Assembly (NCBI GenBank): GCA_027924585.1
Contig: BSBM01000321.1
Location: forward strand, 1,439,001-1,503,000
DNA length: 64,000 nt
Source of the DNA: Larix kaempferi
Lineage: Eukaryota; Streptophyta; Pinopsida; Pinales; Pinaceae
Reading direction: 5' to 3'
The notes below the pieces were generated by a model. The model did no database searches. It had not been told where the DNA came from and saw only the letters and a list, made by a program, of their open reading frames with translations. Every line of letters begins with the position of its first letter. Positions within the stretch are counted from its first letter, which is position 1. Below are positions 54,207-64,000 of this stretch, piece after piece. The translations under genes and the position numbers were made by a program.

Positions 54207-56650
54207 TTTGGCAAAGCTTGGAAATTCTGGTAAATAAATAAAAACAAAATAAAAACCAAACCATAAACAACAAAACCATCAATAGAAAATGCGAAAAATG
54301 ACAATAAACCAACTTGAAAATAACTGAAAATTCGTGAGAATGACCCCTGGTAAGAAATCCACAGTAAAATCCACGTAGCAGAGTAAATTTCGACAATGAA
54401 AATGATAAAAAAAATAGGAAAAATCGTATATTTATCGTTTTTTTGTCAGGTCAAATCTGAACCGTAGGATTATCAGAAATGAGCGGCTGAGATTAACCCC
54501 TACGGGATGTGGGATCGGGTCATAGATCTTATTTTCAAACTTTATTCAAAATTCCCGCAATCCACAATTTGCGGGTTGCAGGTTGCGGGATTGCAAATTG
54601 CAAAACAATGGACAAAAGTGTTTCTGTAACCCGTAATCCGCAATTGCATGTTGCGGGTTTCAGAAATGAAAACAACCTTTAAAACTAGAATAACGTTTTC
54701 CACATCCCGCAATCTGCAATTGCAGGTTGTGGGTTGCAGAAAAGGATAACACAATTAATTAAAATAACAACTTTCCGCAATCCAAAATCCGCAATTTGCG
54801 GGTTGCGGGTTTCGGAAACGAAAACAATCTTTAAAACTAGAATAATGTTTTCCGCATCCTGCAATCTGCAATTGCGGGTTGTGGGTTGTGGAAAAGGATA
54901 ACACAATTAATTAAAATAACAACTTCCGCAATCCAAAATCCGCAATTTGCGGGTTGTGGAATCAAAATTTCCCAAAAAAATATTAACAAAGTCTTCCCGC
55001 AATCCGCAATTTCGAGTTGCGGGTTGCGGGATGAAAAAATTCGAAAAGAAAGAACAATCAATTCTCGCAATCCGCAATTGCGGGATTGCAGGTTTCGGGT
55101 TTTCGGATTTCGGATTTGCGGGAAGAAAATGACACTTTGAAAAAATTGAAAGCTTTTCAAAAGTCAAGAAAGCAGCCAAAAACATAGAAATTTTGGAAAG
55201 GGAAAAAATATAATTTACACAAACCAAAAGCAAAGGGTATGAGACCATAACAAACAAGGTTTAAGAACCTTGTTATAATAAGAGACTTACCCAAATACCT
55301 TTGTATTTACAAAAATTGGGGTTCCCATGATCAAATGAAGCATGGGATCTGTTGTACCTATAACAACAAATGGCGACTGGCTGGGAAGAACCAGTTATCT
55401 CTGCAAACAAAAATTCAGTTAAAGAAAGTATGTCAGCCAACTGATTTTCAACCTGAATTTTAAGAAAACATTTACAAAAGGACAATCAATAAGTAGAATT
55501 AAACATAAGATTGATATACTCCCACCCATGACCAATTTGAAGATAATGCAAATCTGATAAAGAGATTTAAGAAACAACAGGAACCTTTGCCAATGTGTAA
55601 TCATAGGAAGACAACTTTTAGATGAGCCTGGGGGTAAGCTTAAAGCTACTCTGGATATCTAAATCATGAATCACCTTAGACTTATTAATTGCTTTATTTA
55701 CACAAAGATGCACTGTTAACAATTTCTTCATTTTCCTATTCTCCTTTTTCCTTTTTCTTTCTTTCTTTTGTTTCTATAAAACATAAAATCTGTACATAAG
55801 ACCACTGCCCTAACTTGGTGATCAGATTTTGGCAATGCCATTCACAAACCTGATTTGTAAACTGAACAAGCTAGCTCGGTAATGAGAGTCCTTGTCTTCC
55901 AGCTGCGATATTGGAAGCAATTATCATGGCTTGGTGACCACATAATGATAATTTCAGTCGAAAATAAAACCCATGATCATGGTAGGGATGGCTTGTGATA
56001 AGAACCACCTGTCCTTATATACAACATTTCCTTATAAAGAAAAGTAAAACATGAATTTTATTAGTGTGTGAATTACAAGACACCAGCATGGCTTGGTGAC
56101 CATATGATAGTGGCGTTACTCACTGATGCTTTGCAGATCATGAATGGACTGACCTGTGATAGGATCTTCCACCTTTCAGTAAACTGAAATTCATCTTTCA
56201 AGTTTGGTGGCTTGGTGTGAAGATGTCATTCCACTCACATGTATGAACCTAATGGCTGGCTTGTAATAAGACCCCCCATCCTGTAATCCACAATTATTAA
56301 GCAATATCATTTTTCAAGGTGACTATGATAGGATCCAGAGCAGATAAAGGTTGACTAGGCTATTAAGATATGTTGTATTACACTAATGAAACATAGGGAA
56401 ATAAAGCTAGTTACTTTCCACAACCTCAATTAAACAAATAAAGCATGTATAAGAATGACCAAGGTGCAAAGGTATCAATCAAAGTTCTGCAATTAATGAC
56501 TATCTATTCTTTGTAAAACAAATTCTGACATAGGTTGAGAAAAGACAGGATTGACAGAGCATTCCAAAACTTCAGTTCAAATTATCCTTGAGACAAGATG
56601 AACATCAACCATTACCACATGTGTGGAGTTTATTAAAAGAAAAACCAATA
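54207..56650 (-). other. Spacer between integrase and additional ORF
   Basis: About 2.4 kb without coding motifs, matching the pol-to-additional-ORF interval. It contains the hairpin array at 54540-55130 and, at 55810-56280, irregularly repeated GGCTTGGTGACCA and GGCTTGGTGTGAA-type words. Confidence 0.6.
54540..55130. repeat. Array of GC-rich hairpins, 152-bp period
   Basis: Six or more near-palindromes of the type CCGCAATCCGCAA...TTTGCGGGTTGCGG occur in otherwise AT-rich DNA. Two units carry the same spacer (CTTTAAAACTAGAATAAYGTT at 54677 and 54829; AAAGGATAACACAATTAATT at 54741 and 54893), giving a 152-bp period. Each could fold into a strong stem on either strand. Confidence 0.85.
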
Positions 56651-56990
56651 TCAAAGGGACCTGCAACAAATAATTGATAAAATGCACAATATATGAGATC
56701 ACAGAATATTTTTATTGATCGTAGGCCACTTCGAGGGGGCAACCTCCTATGAGCAATCCCAATACAAATAACTTCACGGTGCCTTCATTGGCCTCAAACC
56801 ACACTTATATACTAAATCTAGGCGCCAATACTATGGGTCAAAACCATGGGCCAATATAAACTATGGATCAACAAATACTACGGGCGGCTTACAAAGCATA
56901 TGTGCCAAACAACAATAACACAAACTATGGATCAACAATTACTACGTCACGACTTACAAAGCATATGCGTCCAACAACAATATACTAACA
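56651..56990 (-). repeat. 3' LTR of deleted gypsy element, shortened
   Basis: 340 bp alike to 60566-60905 (for example CATATGTGCCMAACAACAATAACAC-like word and ACTATGGGTCAAAACCATGG). It meets RNase H coding sequence at 56991 with no polypurine tract. Confidence 0.92.
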
Positions 56991-57900
56991 AAAGGGCTTT
57001 GCTGGTGAACGCAATGGGGTGTTCATCTTGAAGGAGAACAACACCAAGTCCATTTTCGCAAGCATCACTCTCAATAGTGAAGGGCTTGGAAAAATCGGGC
57101 ATAGCTAGAACAGGTGTAGTACACATAGCTTGTTTCAGTTTGTCAAATGCACACTCAATAGAATGTGTCCATGTAAAAGCATCCTTTTTCAATAGAGTAA
57201 TTAATGCAGCTACAATCTTACCATAATCCTTGACAAACTTGCGGTAGTATCCAGTCAACCCCAAAAAACCATGAAGGCTCTTGAGTGTCTTAGGACGCAG
57301 CCAATTGTTCATGGCAGCGATTTTGGAAGGATCCACGCAAACCCCTTGTGCTGAGATAATGTGCTCGAGATACTCAACTTACTTCTGTCCAAAAACACAT
57401 TCAGACTGTTTGGCGTGGAGATGATGGTCAGAGAAAAGTTGCATTACAAGATCCAAATGCTGGAGATGTTTAGCCCATGTTTTACTGTAGATGAGGATAT
57501 CATCAAAGAATACCAGAATGAATTTCCGCAAGTAGGGCTGGAATATTTTATTCATCAAGGCCTCGAATGTGGAAGGAGCCCTAGTGAGGCCAAAGGGCAT
57601 GACCAAAAACTCATAGTGGCCATCATGTGTGCGGAAAGTTGTTTTAGGGATATCATCCTCATGAACCCAAATTTGATGATTCCCAGAACGAAGATCCAAC
57701 TTGGAGAAAAATTGAGCACCATGAAGCTCATCAACAATAGGAATTTGAAACTTATCCTTGATGGTGAGGTGATTAAGTGCTCGGAAGTCAATGCAGAGGC
57801 TCCATGACCCATCTTTTTTGTGGACAAAAAGAACTGGTGAAGAAAAGGAACTAGTGCTTGGGCGAATAATACTTTGCTTCAGTAAGTCCCAAACGAGCAT
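56991..57900 (-). pseudogene. gypsy reverse transcriptase and partial RNase H
   Basis: On -: [68 protein letters not shown], catalytic [11 protein letters not shown] (FFDD), then after a stop near 57379 VDPSKIAAMNNW, FLGLTGYYRKFVKDYG and the RNase H start SDACENGLGVVLLQDEHPIAF. Coding is cut at 56991 by the deletion junction. The style is chromovirus-like. Nonfunctional. Confidence 0.93.
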
Positions 57901-58560
57901 TTCAATCTTTGTTTTTTGATGAAATGGGTAGCGATAGGGACTAATGTTGGGAGGAACGCTTCAAAGAAGGAGCTAAATACGATGGTCCTTGTCCTTGAAG
58001 GTGGCAATCCCACTGGTTCAATAAAGACACCTGTATATCGATCCAGAATTTGTTGTAGATCCAAAGGAGTAGTTGAGACTGCTGATGGTTGCATCTGAAT
58101 GGAATGGATTTGAGTGATGACACCATGTGAATTCTTCTTAAGAATTTTTCCCATGTGATGTGAACTGATGATGCTGAGAGACCCTAGTTGTAATCCTGTC
58201 AATGTGTGTTTTTTTCCATTGGAGGAGAACTGCATCCAAATTTCAGCAAAATCCCATAATATGGGGCCAAGTGTGCATAGCCATTGAGCGCCCAAAACCA
58301 CATCACATCCACCTAAGGTCAAGGAAAACATGTCAGAGCGTAGGTTATAATATCCCATAGAGATACACACATTACGACAATTCCCTTTGCAAGGTAAGGT
58401 ACACCCATTAGAAACCATGAATTCAAAGTTGGAGCAAGGATGGATAAAACAATCAGCCTATTTGGAGATCCGTTGGTCAATGAAATTATGAGTGCTACTA
58501 GAATAAATAAGTATTTTAAGAGGAAGCTTCTTGAAGTAACCCCGGACCTGCATTGTTTGG
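57879..58560 (-). pseudogene. gypsy aspartic protease, active site lost
   Basis: On - the frame reads LPLKILIYSSSTHNFIDQ where the family has DSGSTHNF, so both the catalytic Asp (now Tyr) and the Gly (now Ser) are changed. VSNGCTLPCKGNCRNV, SLTLGGCDVVLGAQWL and the linker to RT follow. A frameshift near 58600 separates it from gag. Confidence 0.85.
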
Positions 58561-58636
58561 GGGGTGGTGATTCCAGCTAAAGCATGGAGAGATATTTCTA
58601 GCTGGTCATCTTGAGACGGAGGTCAATAGGTGGCTC

Positions 58637-59566
58637 CTAAATGTAAACCAGAGCATCCATTGTATCTGGAGCTTCTTCACCAATTTCAGAGTCAATAGGG
58701 GAATCCACGTCCAAAAAATAGAGCTTTTGTTGAACACATCTATGTTCCCGAGTGAATTTCTCATCACAATTATAACAGAGCCCTTTTTCTCTGCGTGCAT
58801 ACATCTTTGTTTCAGACAAATGCTTGATAGGAGTTGGTCGAGGAGCTGGCGGGATGGGAGGTCGTTGAGAACCCATATTTAAGAAGGGAACAAAAGTGGA
58901 TTTGGAGCGTTGTTGGGCTGCAATCTTGTCTTCTACTAACTTAGCCAACCCTAGGGCTTCCATCATTGTGTTGGGACAAAAAATTTTGACCTTAGAGCGG
59001 ATTGCATCCTTTGGACCACTGATAAAACAACTCCGACAGAAGTCATCAGACAATCCTTCCGTGTGGTTGGCTAGTTTCTCAAATTCGGTTTGATACTCTT
59101 GCACAGTGCCAATTTGGAGAAGTTTAGTGAGGGTTCCTGTGAAGTCATCAAAAGAACTAGGACCAAATCATTGCAAAAGGAGTTGGCAAAAATCTGGCCA
59201 TTTTGGCTCTTCATGAGCCTTGATGTTCCAACGGTACCATTGAAGAGCTTCTTATTCCAAAAGAAAAGATGCAAGTAGAACTTTGTGGACATCAAAAGTA
59301 TTATGTAGACTGAAATATTGTTCTACACGATAGATCCATCCAGTCGGATCAGTACCACTGAAGCGAGGAAAATCAAGCTTCGGACCACAGAAATTCCTGG
59401 AAGAAGAGAACCCATTGTCTGATGAAGACTGGGACTGACGTTTGTTGTTCATGGCTAAATGCTCAAGATGTAGGCCGAGAAAGTTTTCATCCAGATCCTG
59501 GAGTTTGGCTTGGATGGCTGCAAGAGTTTCTTCCATGGTTTTTGCTCCGGCGTGGGTGACAGCCAT
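58637..59566 (-). pseudogene. gypsy gag of deleted element
   Basis: ATG at 59566 (MAVTHAGAKTMEETLAAIQ), then KLDFPRFSGTDPTGWIYRVE, ALQWYRWNIKAHEEPKWPDF and VQEYQTEFEKLANHTEGLSD, the standard retrotransposon gag domain. A single CCHC knuckle (CYNCDEKFTREHRC) lies near 58760. Stops near 59252 and 59175. An A13 run on - (plus 59576-59588) lies just before the ATG. Confidence 0.9.
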
Positions 59567-60551
59567 AAACATGAGTTTTTTTTTTTTTAGTGGGTAGAAA
59601 AACAAAAACAGAAACTAGTTCAGTAAGGGAAAATCAAGATTTGTGAAAAATTATGAAGGGTAATTTGGGTTTGACAAGGTTTTGGACACTGTCCAATGGA
59701 CAGGGAAGCAAAAAAGGAGGATTTCAGAAGCTGGGTGAAAGAATGAGAAAATTTGGCAAAGAGGGACAAAGAAGCAGAATTAGGAAAGGAACTCTATGGT
59801 AAAATTTGAAGGCAATTGGGTGAAAGCCGAAGAAGTTATGGCAAACCCTAAAAATAGACAAATGTGAGATTTCTGGCTTTGGGAAGTGGAATTTGGGATA
59901 GGGTCCTCAGGAATGAAATGGGAAGAATGGGATTACAGGGGTGTTAGGGAAGTTTCAAGCGAAACAGAGTGAAAACAAGGGAGAGATGGCGAAAAAACAA
60001 TTTTTCCAGGAATGGATCTGTAACGGCGTGGAGGGGATCGAAACCAGAGGGATATGCAACAGTGCTGAAGTGATCGGAAACAGATGGATCTGCGATGATG
60101 CGGAACTGACCGACAACAGTTCTGGACAAAGGAAATCTGTGATTTTGCAACTGAAAATAGATATGGACCCCAGGTATGCTCGGCTTCCTAACGGTTCAGG
60201 GGATTCACTCGGCCACCAATGCTGTCTGAAGGCTTGCGTATTGGGGTACTACCCCTCACTCCACAGCTCAGCTAAAACTGATAACCACTTTGCCACAAAC
60301 AACAGCTCTTGGTTTACCTCACGGGTGGGAACTAGTCAATCAGGTAGGGGTCGCTGCCCTTTTCGCTGGCAGGTCCTCTCAATGGGACAACTACTTCGGG
60401 GTTCCTGTGGTACTCCTCACAATGAGTTTTAGGGATTATGCCCAAGTACTTCCCACAGTTAAGCGGATAGGGATTATTCCCAGCTCTGAACTTGCAACAG
60501 ATGCGAAAAAAAAAAATTGGCAGAAATTTCACCCAATGAGCCCAAGAAAGT

Positions 60552-60563
60552 GCTTTGATACCA
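60552..60563 (-). promoter_or_regulatory. Primer binding site of deleted gypsy element
   Basis: TGGTATCAAAGC on -, one mismatch from the initiator-methionine site TGGTATCAGAGC, two nt from the 5' LTR edge at 60566. Confidence 0.88.
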
Positions 60564-60565
60564 GA

Positions 60566-60939
60566 TGAAAGGGACCTGCAACAAATAATTTATAAAATGC
60601 ACAATATATGAGATCACAGAATGTTTTTATTGATCGCAAGCCACTTCAAGGGGGAAACCTCCTTTGAGAAAGCTCAATACAAATAACTTCACGGTGCCTT
60701 CATTGGCCTCAGCACACACTTATATACTAAATCTAGGCATCAATACTATGGGTCAAAACCATGGGCCAATATAAACTATGGATCAACAAATACTACAGGC
60801 GGCTTACAAAGCATATGTGCCCAACAACAATAACACAAACTATGGATCAACAATTACTACGGGGTGACTTACAAAGCATATGCGTCCAACAACAATATAC
60901 TAACAAAGTAAAGAGAAGGGTTGACATGGGTTCCTAACA
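60566..60939 (-). repeat. 5' LTR of deleted gypsy element
   Basis: 374 bp. Its last 34 bp on + (60906-60939, ending CCTAACA) have no counterpart in the other LTR, which shows they were removed there by the internal deletion rather than being flank: CAATA follows directly. Confidence 0.85.
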
Positions 60940-61013
60940 CAATAAAAGAAAACCAATCAAAACAAAGAAAATGGAAAACACACCAAATTTATGTACAAAG
61001 TGCATCAAATTGT

Positions 61014-62992
61014 TCAGACAAAATACTTCTTGAGCAGAGAAACATTCACTGGATAAGTGTCAATGACCCCTTCCAATGTCTGTAATCGAATAGTATTAGG
61101 ACCAATCTTTTCTGTAACAATGAAAGGTCCTAGCCAAAGGCGTTGAAATTTGGTATAATCATTTTTATCCTTATGTTGCTTATCCCATCTCAATACCAAA
61201 TCTCCTACTGAAAAATATCTGTGAGAAGAGGATTTCTCATCGAACCATCTTTTAACCATCTGTTGATGTTGATGTAATTTATTTTTAGCCATTTCCCTGT
61301 CTTCCTCCAACTTGAGCAAGGTATCCATTCTTTGCTAAAGAGGAGAGGAATAATATTCTTGAATGAATTAGGCTAGCTGCAATGATGGAATGGTAAGGTT
61401 AGATGGTAGGATAGCTTCCTTTCCATAAACCAGACAATAGGGAGAATTTCCAATAGCTTCCTTTGGGGTAATTCGATCTGCCCAAAGAGCATTATAAAGC
61501 TGTGTGTGCCAATCTTTGTGATGAGAGGCTATTGTCTTCTTCAAAATATTTATCAGGTTCTTGTTAGAATATTCAACAATCCCATTGACCTGTGGATAAT
61601 AATTGGCAAAATTTTTTAGTTTGGTCCCTTTTTCAAGGCATACTGTGTCAAGTCAATTGAGGAAAAGTAGGATGCATTGTCAAAGACAAGATACTTAGGA
61701 GCACCAAACCTTGTAACTATCTGGTCGTCGAGGAAAGAAATTACTTGGTTTGTGTTACACTACCTAAGGGGCATTGCCTCTACCCATCTAGTAAAGTAGT
61801 TAGTTGTTGTAAGGATATACCTATGTTGGAGGGAGGAAACGAGATTAATTGGTCCAACAAAATCTAGTCCCTATTGCTGAAATGGAAACTGAATTGTCAT
61901 TGGCTACAGAGGAAAAGTAGGTTTCTTGAATTTCCCTATACACTTTTGACATGGTTCACACCTTCTGACATAAGCATAAGCATCCTTAAAAAGAGTAGGC
62001 CAATAATACCCATCTCTGAGAATCTTGTGTGCTGTGGTTTCACTTGAAAAATTACCTCCAGCAGGTCCTGCATGAAATTGTAAAAGAATGTCATCAGTTT
62101 CATTTTTATCCAAACATCTAAGGAAAACCTCATCATAATTTTTTCTAAACAAAACTCCATTAATAAATTGATATGGAGCAGACTTTAATCTTAAAGCTCT
62201 GCGTTTTTTGAAGTCAAGGGTTTCAGGAGCAAACCCATGGTTTATAAAAAACTTAATATGATCATACCATTCAGATGTTGGAGTATCTGTGGCATTAACA
62301 GAACCTGTAGGAACATTTTCCTCCTCCTGCTCCCATCCAGTCTGCTGTTGAACAGGATCATTTGACTGAGCAGTAAATAGGCACAAACCTTGCCCTTTTA
62401 CAATCTTTGCTGGCTTGATTTCCAGGTCATATTCCTGCAAAGTTGTCATCGAATGGGCCCTTTTCTCACCTAGTTCTTTCTGGACCAGCACGTTTCTGAT
62501 GGAAGTGTATGGCACAATCACTTTCGTTTGAGATTTCAATAAGTATGGCCTGTAATGTTTCACAGACTTGTAAACTGCATAAGCCTGTTTGTCAATTTGG
62601 GAGTAGTTGAGTTCTGCTCCCTTAAATGTTGAGCTCATGAACGAGATTGGAATCTTAGCATCATTATCATGCTTCTGCGTCAAGACAACTGCATAAGCAA
62701 AATCAGTAGCAAAGGTATAGAGAATGAAATCCTTGTTGAAATCTGGGGAGATCAGACCAGGGGCTTCTGCAATGGCCCTTCGAATTTCAACAAATGCATC
62801 TTTTTGTTCCCAAGACCAACTAAAATATACATCTTTTTTAACTAACTGATGTAATGGCTTAACAATTTGTGCAAAATTTGGAACAAACCTACGTACAAAA
62901 TTGATCTTATTGAGGAATGATTGCATGGCTTTGCGCGAACTAGGAAAACTAATCTTTGAAATAGCTTCAGTGTGTTCAGGATCAATAATCAT
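61014..62992 (-). pseudogene. Tat-like RT end, RNase H and integrase
   Basis: The 362-codon frame on - starts in the RT thumb (AMQSFLNKINFVRRFVPNFA). It runs through RNase H (FATDFAYAVVLTQKHDNDAK, FMSSTFKGAELNYSQIDKQA; the first Asp context is altered) and the integrase HHCC finger (HAGPAGGNFSSETTAHKIL, CEPCQKC). After 61904 the core is broken by stops (GLDFVGPINL, VFDNASYFSS). The C-terminal part 61328-61014 is intact in frame (KWDKQHKDKNDY-like, FQRLWLGPFIVTEKIGPNTI). One frameshift lies between 61904 and 61328. Confidence 0.9.
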
Positions 62993-63098
62993 ACCTTCGT
63001 TAGAAACAATGAAAACCCAGGAGCTTACCTTCTGTTACAGCAAATATGGACTTTTTAGGGTTCAACAAAATTTCATACTTCCTGCAGTGTTCAAAAAC

Positions 63099-64000
63099 CT
63101 ATTTGAGAGTTGACAGATGTTCATGTCGTTTCTTTGAATAGATAGTGATGTCATCTAAGTATACTATGGAAGAATTATGCATCAAACCTCTTAAAGCTAT
63201 ATCCATAGCTCTCTGGAATGTGGATCCTGCATTAATCAGTCCAAAGGGAATTCGCCTGTAGGAAAAGGTACCCCAGGGGGTTCTGAAAGTTGTTTTCAGT
63301 TGGTCATCAGTAGCAACCATGACTTGGTTGTATCCTGAAAAACCATCCAGGAGAGAGAACATCTCTGACCCACCTACCTTTTGAATAATCTACTCCATGG
63401 GAGGAATAGGGTACTTATCCTTTTTGGAAGCTCTGTTCAAATTTCTGAAATCGACACAAAGTCTGATTTCTCCATTCTTTTTTTGGACAAGTACTAATTT
63501 AGCTATCCATTGTGTGTGTCTGACAGGGAATATGATTCTAGCTGTCAACAAATTCTCAATTTCTTTCTTCACAGAGGATTCCAAACTAGGATGCATCTTC
63601 CTTAGTTTCTGTTGGTAAGGTTTCACTTCTGGCTTCATCGGTATGTTATGATGCATAATGCTAGTATCAAAGGTATTTAGTTCATCATAGGTCCATGCAA
63701 AAACATCTTTGTACTCTTTACACAATATGATGAAATCTATTCTTTCATCAACAGAGCAGTCAACCCCTAGGTTAATGAATCAGGTGTTTTGTTCAGTACC
63801 AAGGTTGACTGGCTCACAATTCAAAGAAGAACTTTGGGTTTTGCAGTTGGTCTTGTGTTTAAACTTATCTTGCAAGTCATAGAAATTCTCTAGGTTGATC
63901 ACTGATTTTGGGATAATTTTGGAAGGATCAGACAAATATTTTTCATGCTTAGCCTCATCTATTGCCATGGCTTGAAAGGTATCTTGAGCTGAGAGAATGA
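63099..64000 (-). pseudogene. Tat-like reverse transcriptase, partial
   Basis: On -: EYKDVFAWTYDELNTFD, KPEVKPYQQKLRKMHPSLES, NGEIRLCVDFRNLNRASKKD, SLLDGFSGYNQVMVATDDQL, FSYRRIPFGLINAGSTF and catalytic SIVYLDDITIYS at about 63150. Stops at 63780 (upstream linker) and near 63388. The frame slips near 63000 before the thumb. The upstream end leaves the window. Confidence 0.93.

Larger units (their letters stand above)
56651..60939 (-). mobile_element. Deleted gypsy element, TSD CAATA
   Basis: Flanked by CAATA (56646-56650 and 60940-60944). The 5' LTR is 60566-60939 (374 bp), while the 3' LTR at 56651-56990 lacks its first 34 bp because a deletion joins it to the RNase H gene. The deletion also removed the rest of RNase H, all of integrase and the polypurine tract. 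A primer binding site, gag, protease remnant and RT remain. It sits in the spacer of the Tat-like element. Confidence 0.92.
49639..64000 (-). mobile_element. Large Tat-like gypsy element, runs off window
   Basis: The 3' LTR is at 49639-50608. From right to left on - come RT and RNase H, integrase (end 61014), a 2.5-kb spacer with hairpin repeats, and an additional ORF (54206-50565). The 5' LTR, gag and protease lie beyond 64000. A 4.3-kb gypsy element is inserted in the spacer at 56651-60939. RT (YLDD; GFSGYNQVMVA) and the FVPNFAQIVKPL stretch place it near the Tat group. Confidence 0.88.

Noticed and set aside
54540-55130. Telomere-like repeats (GCGGGTT words)
   Set aside because: The words occur in both orientations as hairpin arms, not as a directional heptamer array.
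59941-60568. Frames in the leader of the deleted gypsy element
   Set aside because: They lie between primer binding site and gag on the wrong strand or with no motif; leader sequence is expected there.

Overview
The window looks like nuclear DNA of a seed plant with a large, repeat-choked genome. It is AT-rich and holds no intact cellular gene. Almost all of it is decayed retroelement sequence: Ty1/copia, several Ty3/gypsy lineages, L1-type and other LINEs, a tRNA-related SINE and solo LTRs. The only host-gene traces are pieces of a CYP707A-like cytochrome P450 (about 4.95-5.48 kb), a probable GH38 alpha-mannosidase fragment (about 19.2-19.7 kb) and an orphan exon with promoter-like DNA (17.9-18.4 kb). 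The style (Tat-like gypsy elements with extra ORFs, intergenic LINE graveyard, old insertions) suggests a gymnosperm, but the species cannot be named from sequence alone.

Layout. 0.7-4.95 kb: a 5'-truncated copia element on the + strand, carrying nonsense mutations, one frameshift and a solo LTR inserted in its pol gene. It abuts a P450 pseudogene whose 3' exons are on + and whose 5' exon is on -, so that gene is rearranged. 5.9-8.4 kb: two LINE remnants. 8.4-11.2 kb: AT-rich DNA with small tandem duplications. 11.2-13.2 kb: the 3' end of a gypsy-like element on -, with a coiled-coil ORF remnant and a 298-bp duplication in its probable LTR. 13.2-17.9 kb: nothing recognisable. 20.8-27.0 kb: two L1-type LINEs on -.

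27.0-64.0 kb is a nest of LTR elements. An old gypsy element on - (outer element, LTRs at 26998-30973 and from 46689) is split by a SINE, and the SINE is split by a gypsy element of about 13.5 kb on - (32585-46079, TSD GGTGA). The 5' LTR of the outer element is split at 47127 by a + strand relative of the 13.5-kb element. That copy is cut at 49639 by a third gypsy element on -, which runs off the window end and itself carries a 4.3-kb deleted gypsy element (56651-60939, TSD CAATA).

How the parts work together. In both large gypsy elements the order is LTR, gag, protease, reverse transcriptase, RNase H, integrase, then a sense-oriented additional ORF of more than 1,000 codons, then LTR. The additional ORFs share an architecture (globular N-terminal half, then low-complexity or coiled-coil C-terminal half, reading into the 3' LTR). 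A third, shorter example is at 12.4-13.2 kb. The 13.5-kb element also has five zinc knuckles and a second capsid-like domain between protease and reverse transcriptase, and a TATA box just upstream of its additional ORF. This additional-ORF system is the best candidate for something little described. All copies here are broken, mostly by changes that fit C-to-T decay.
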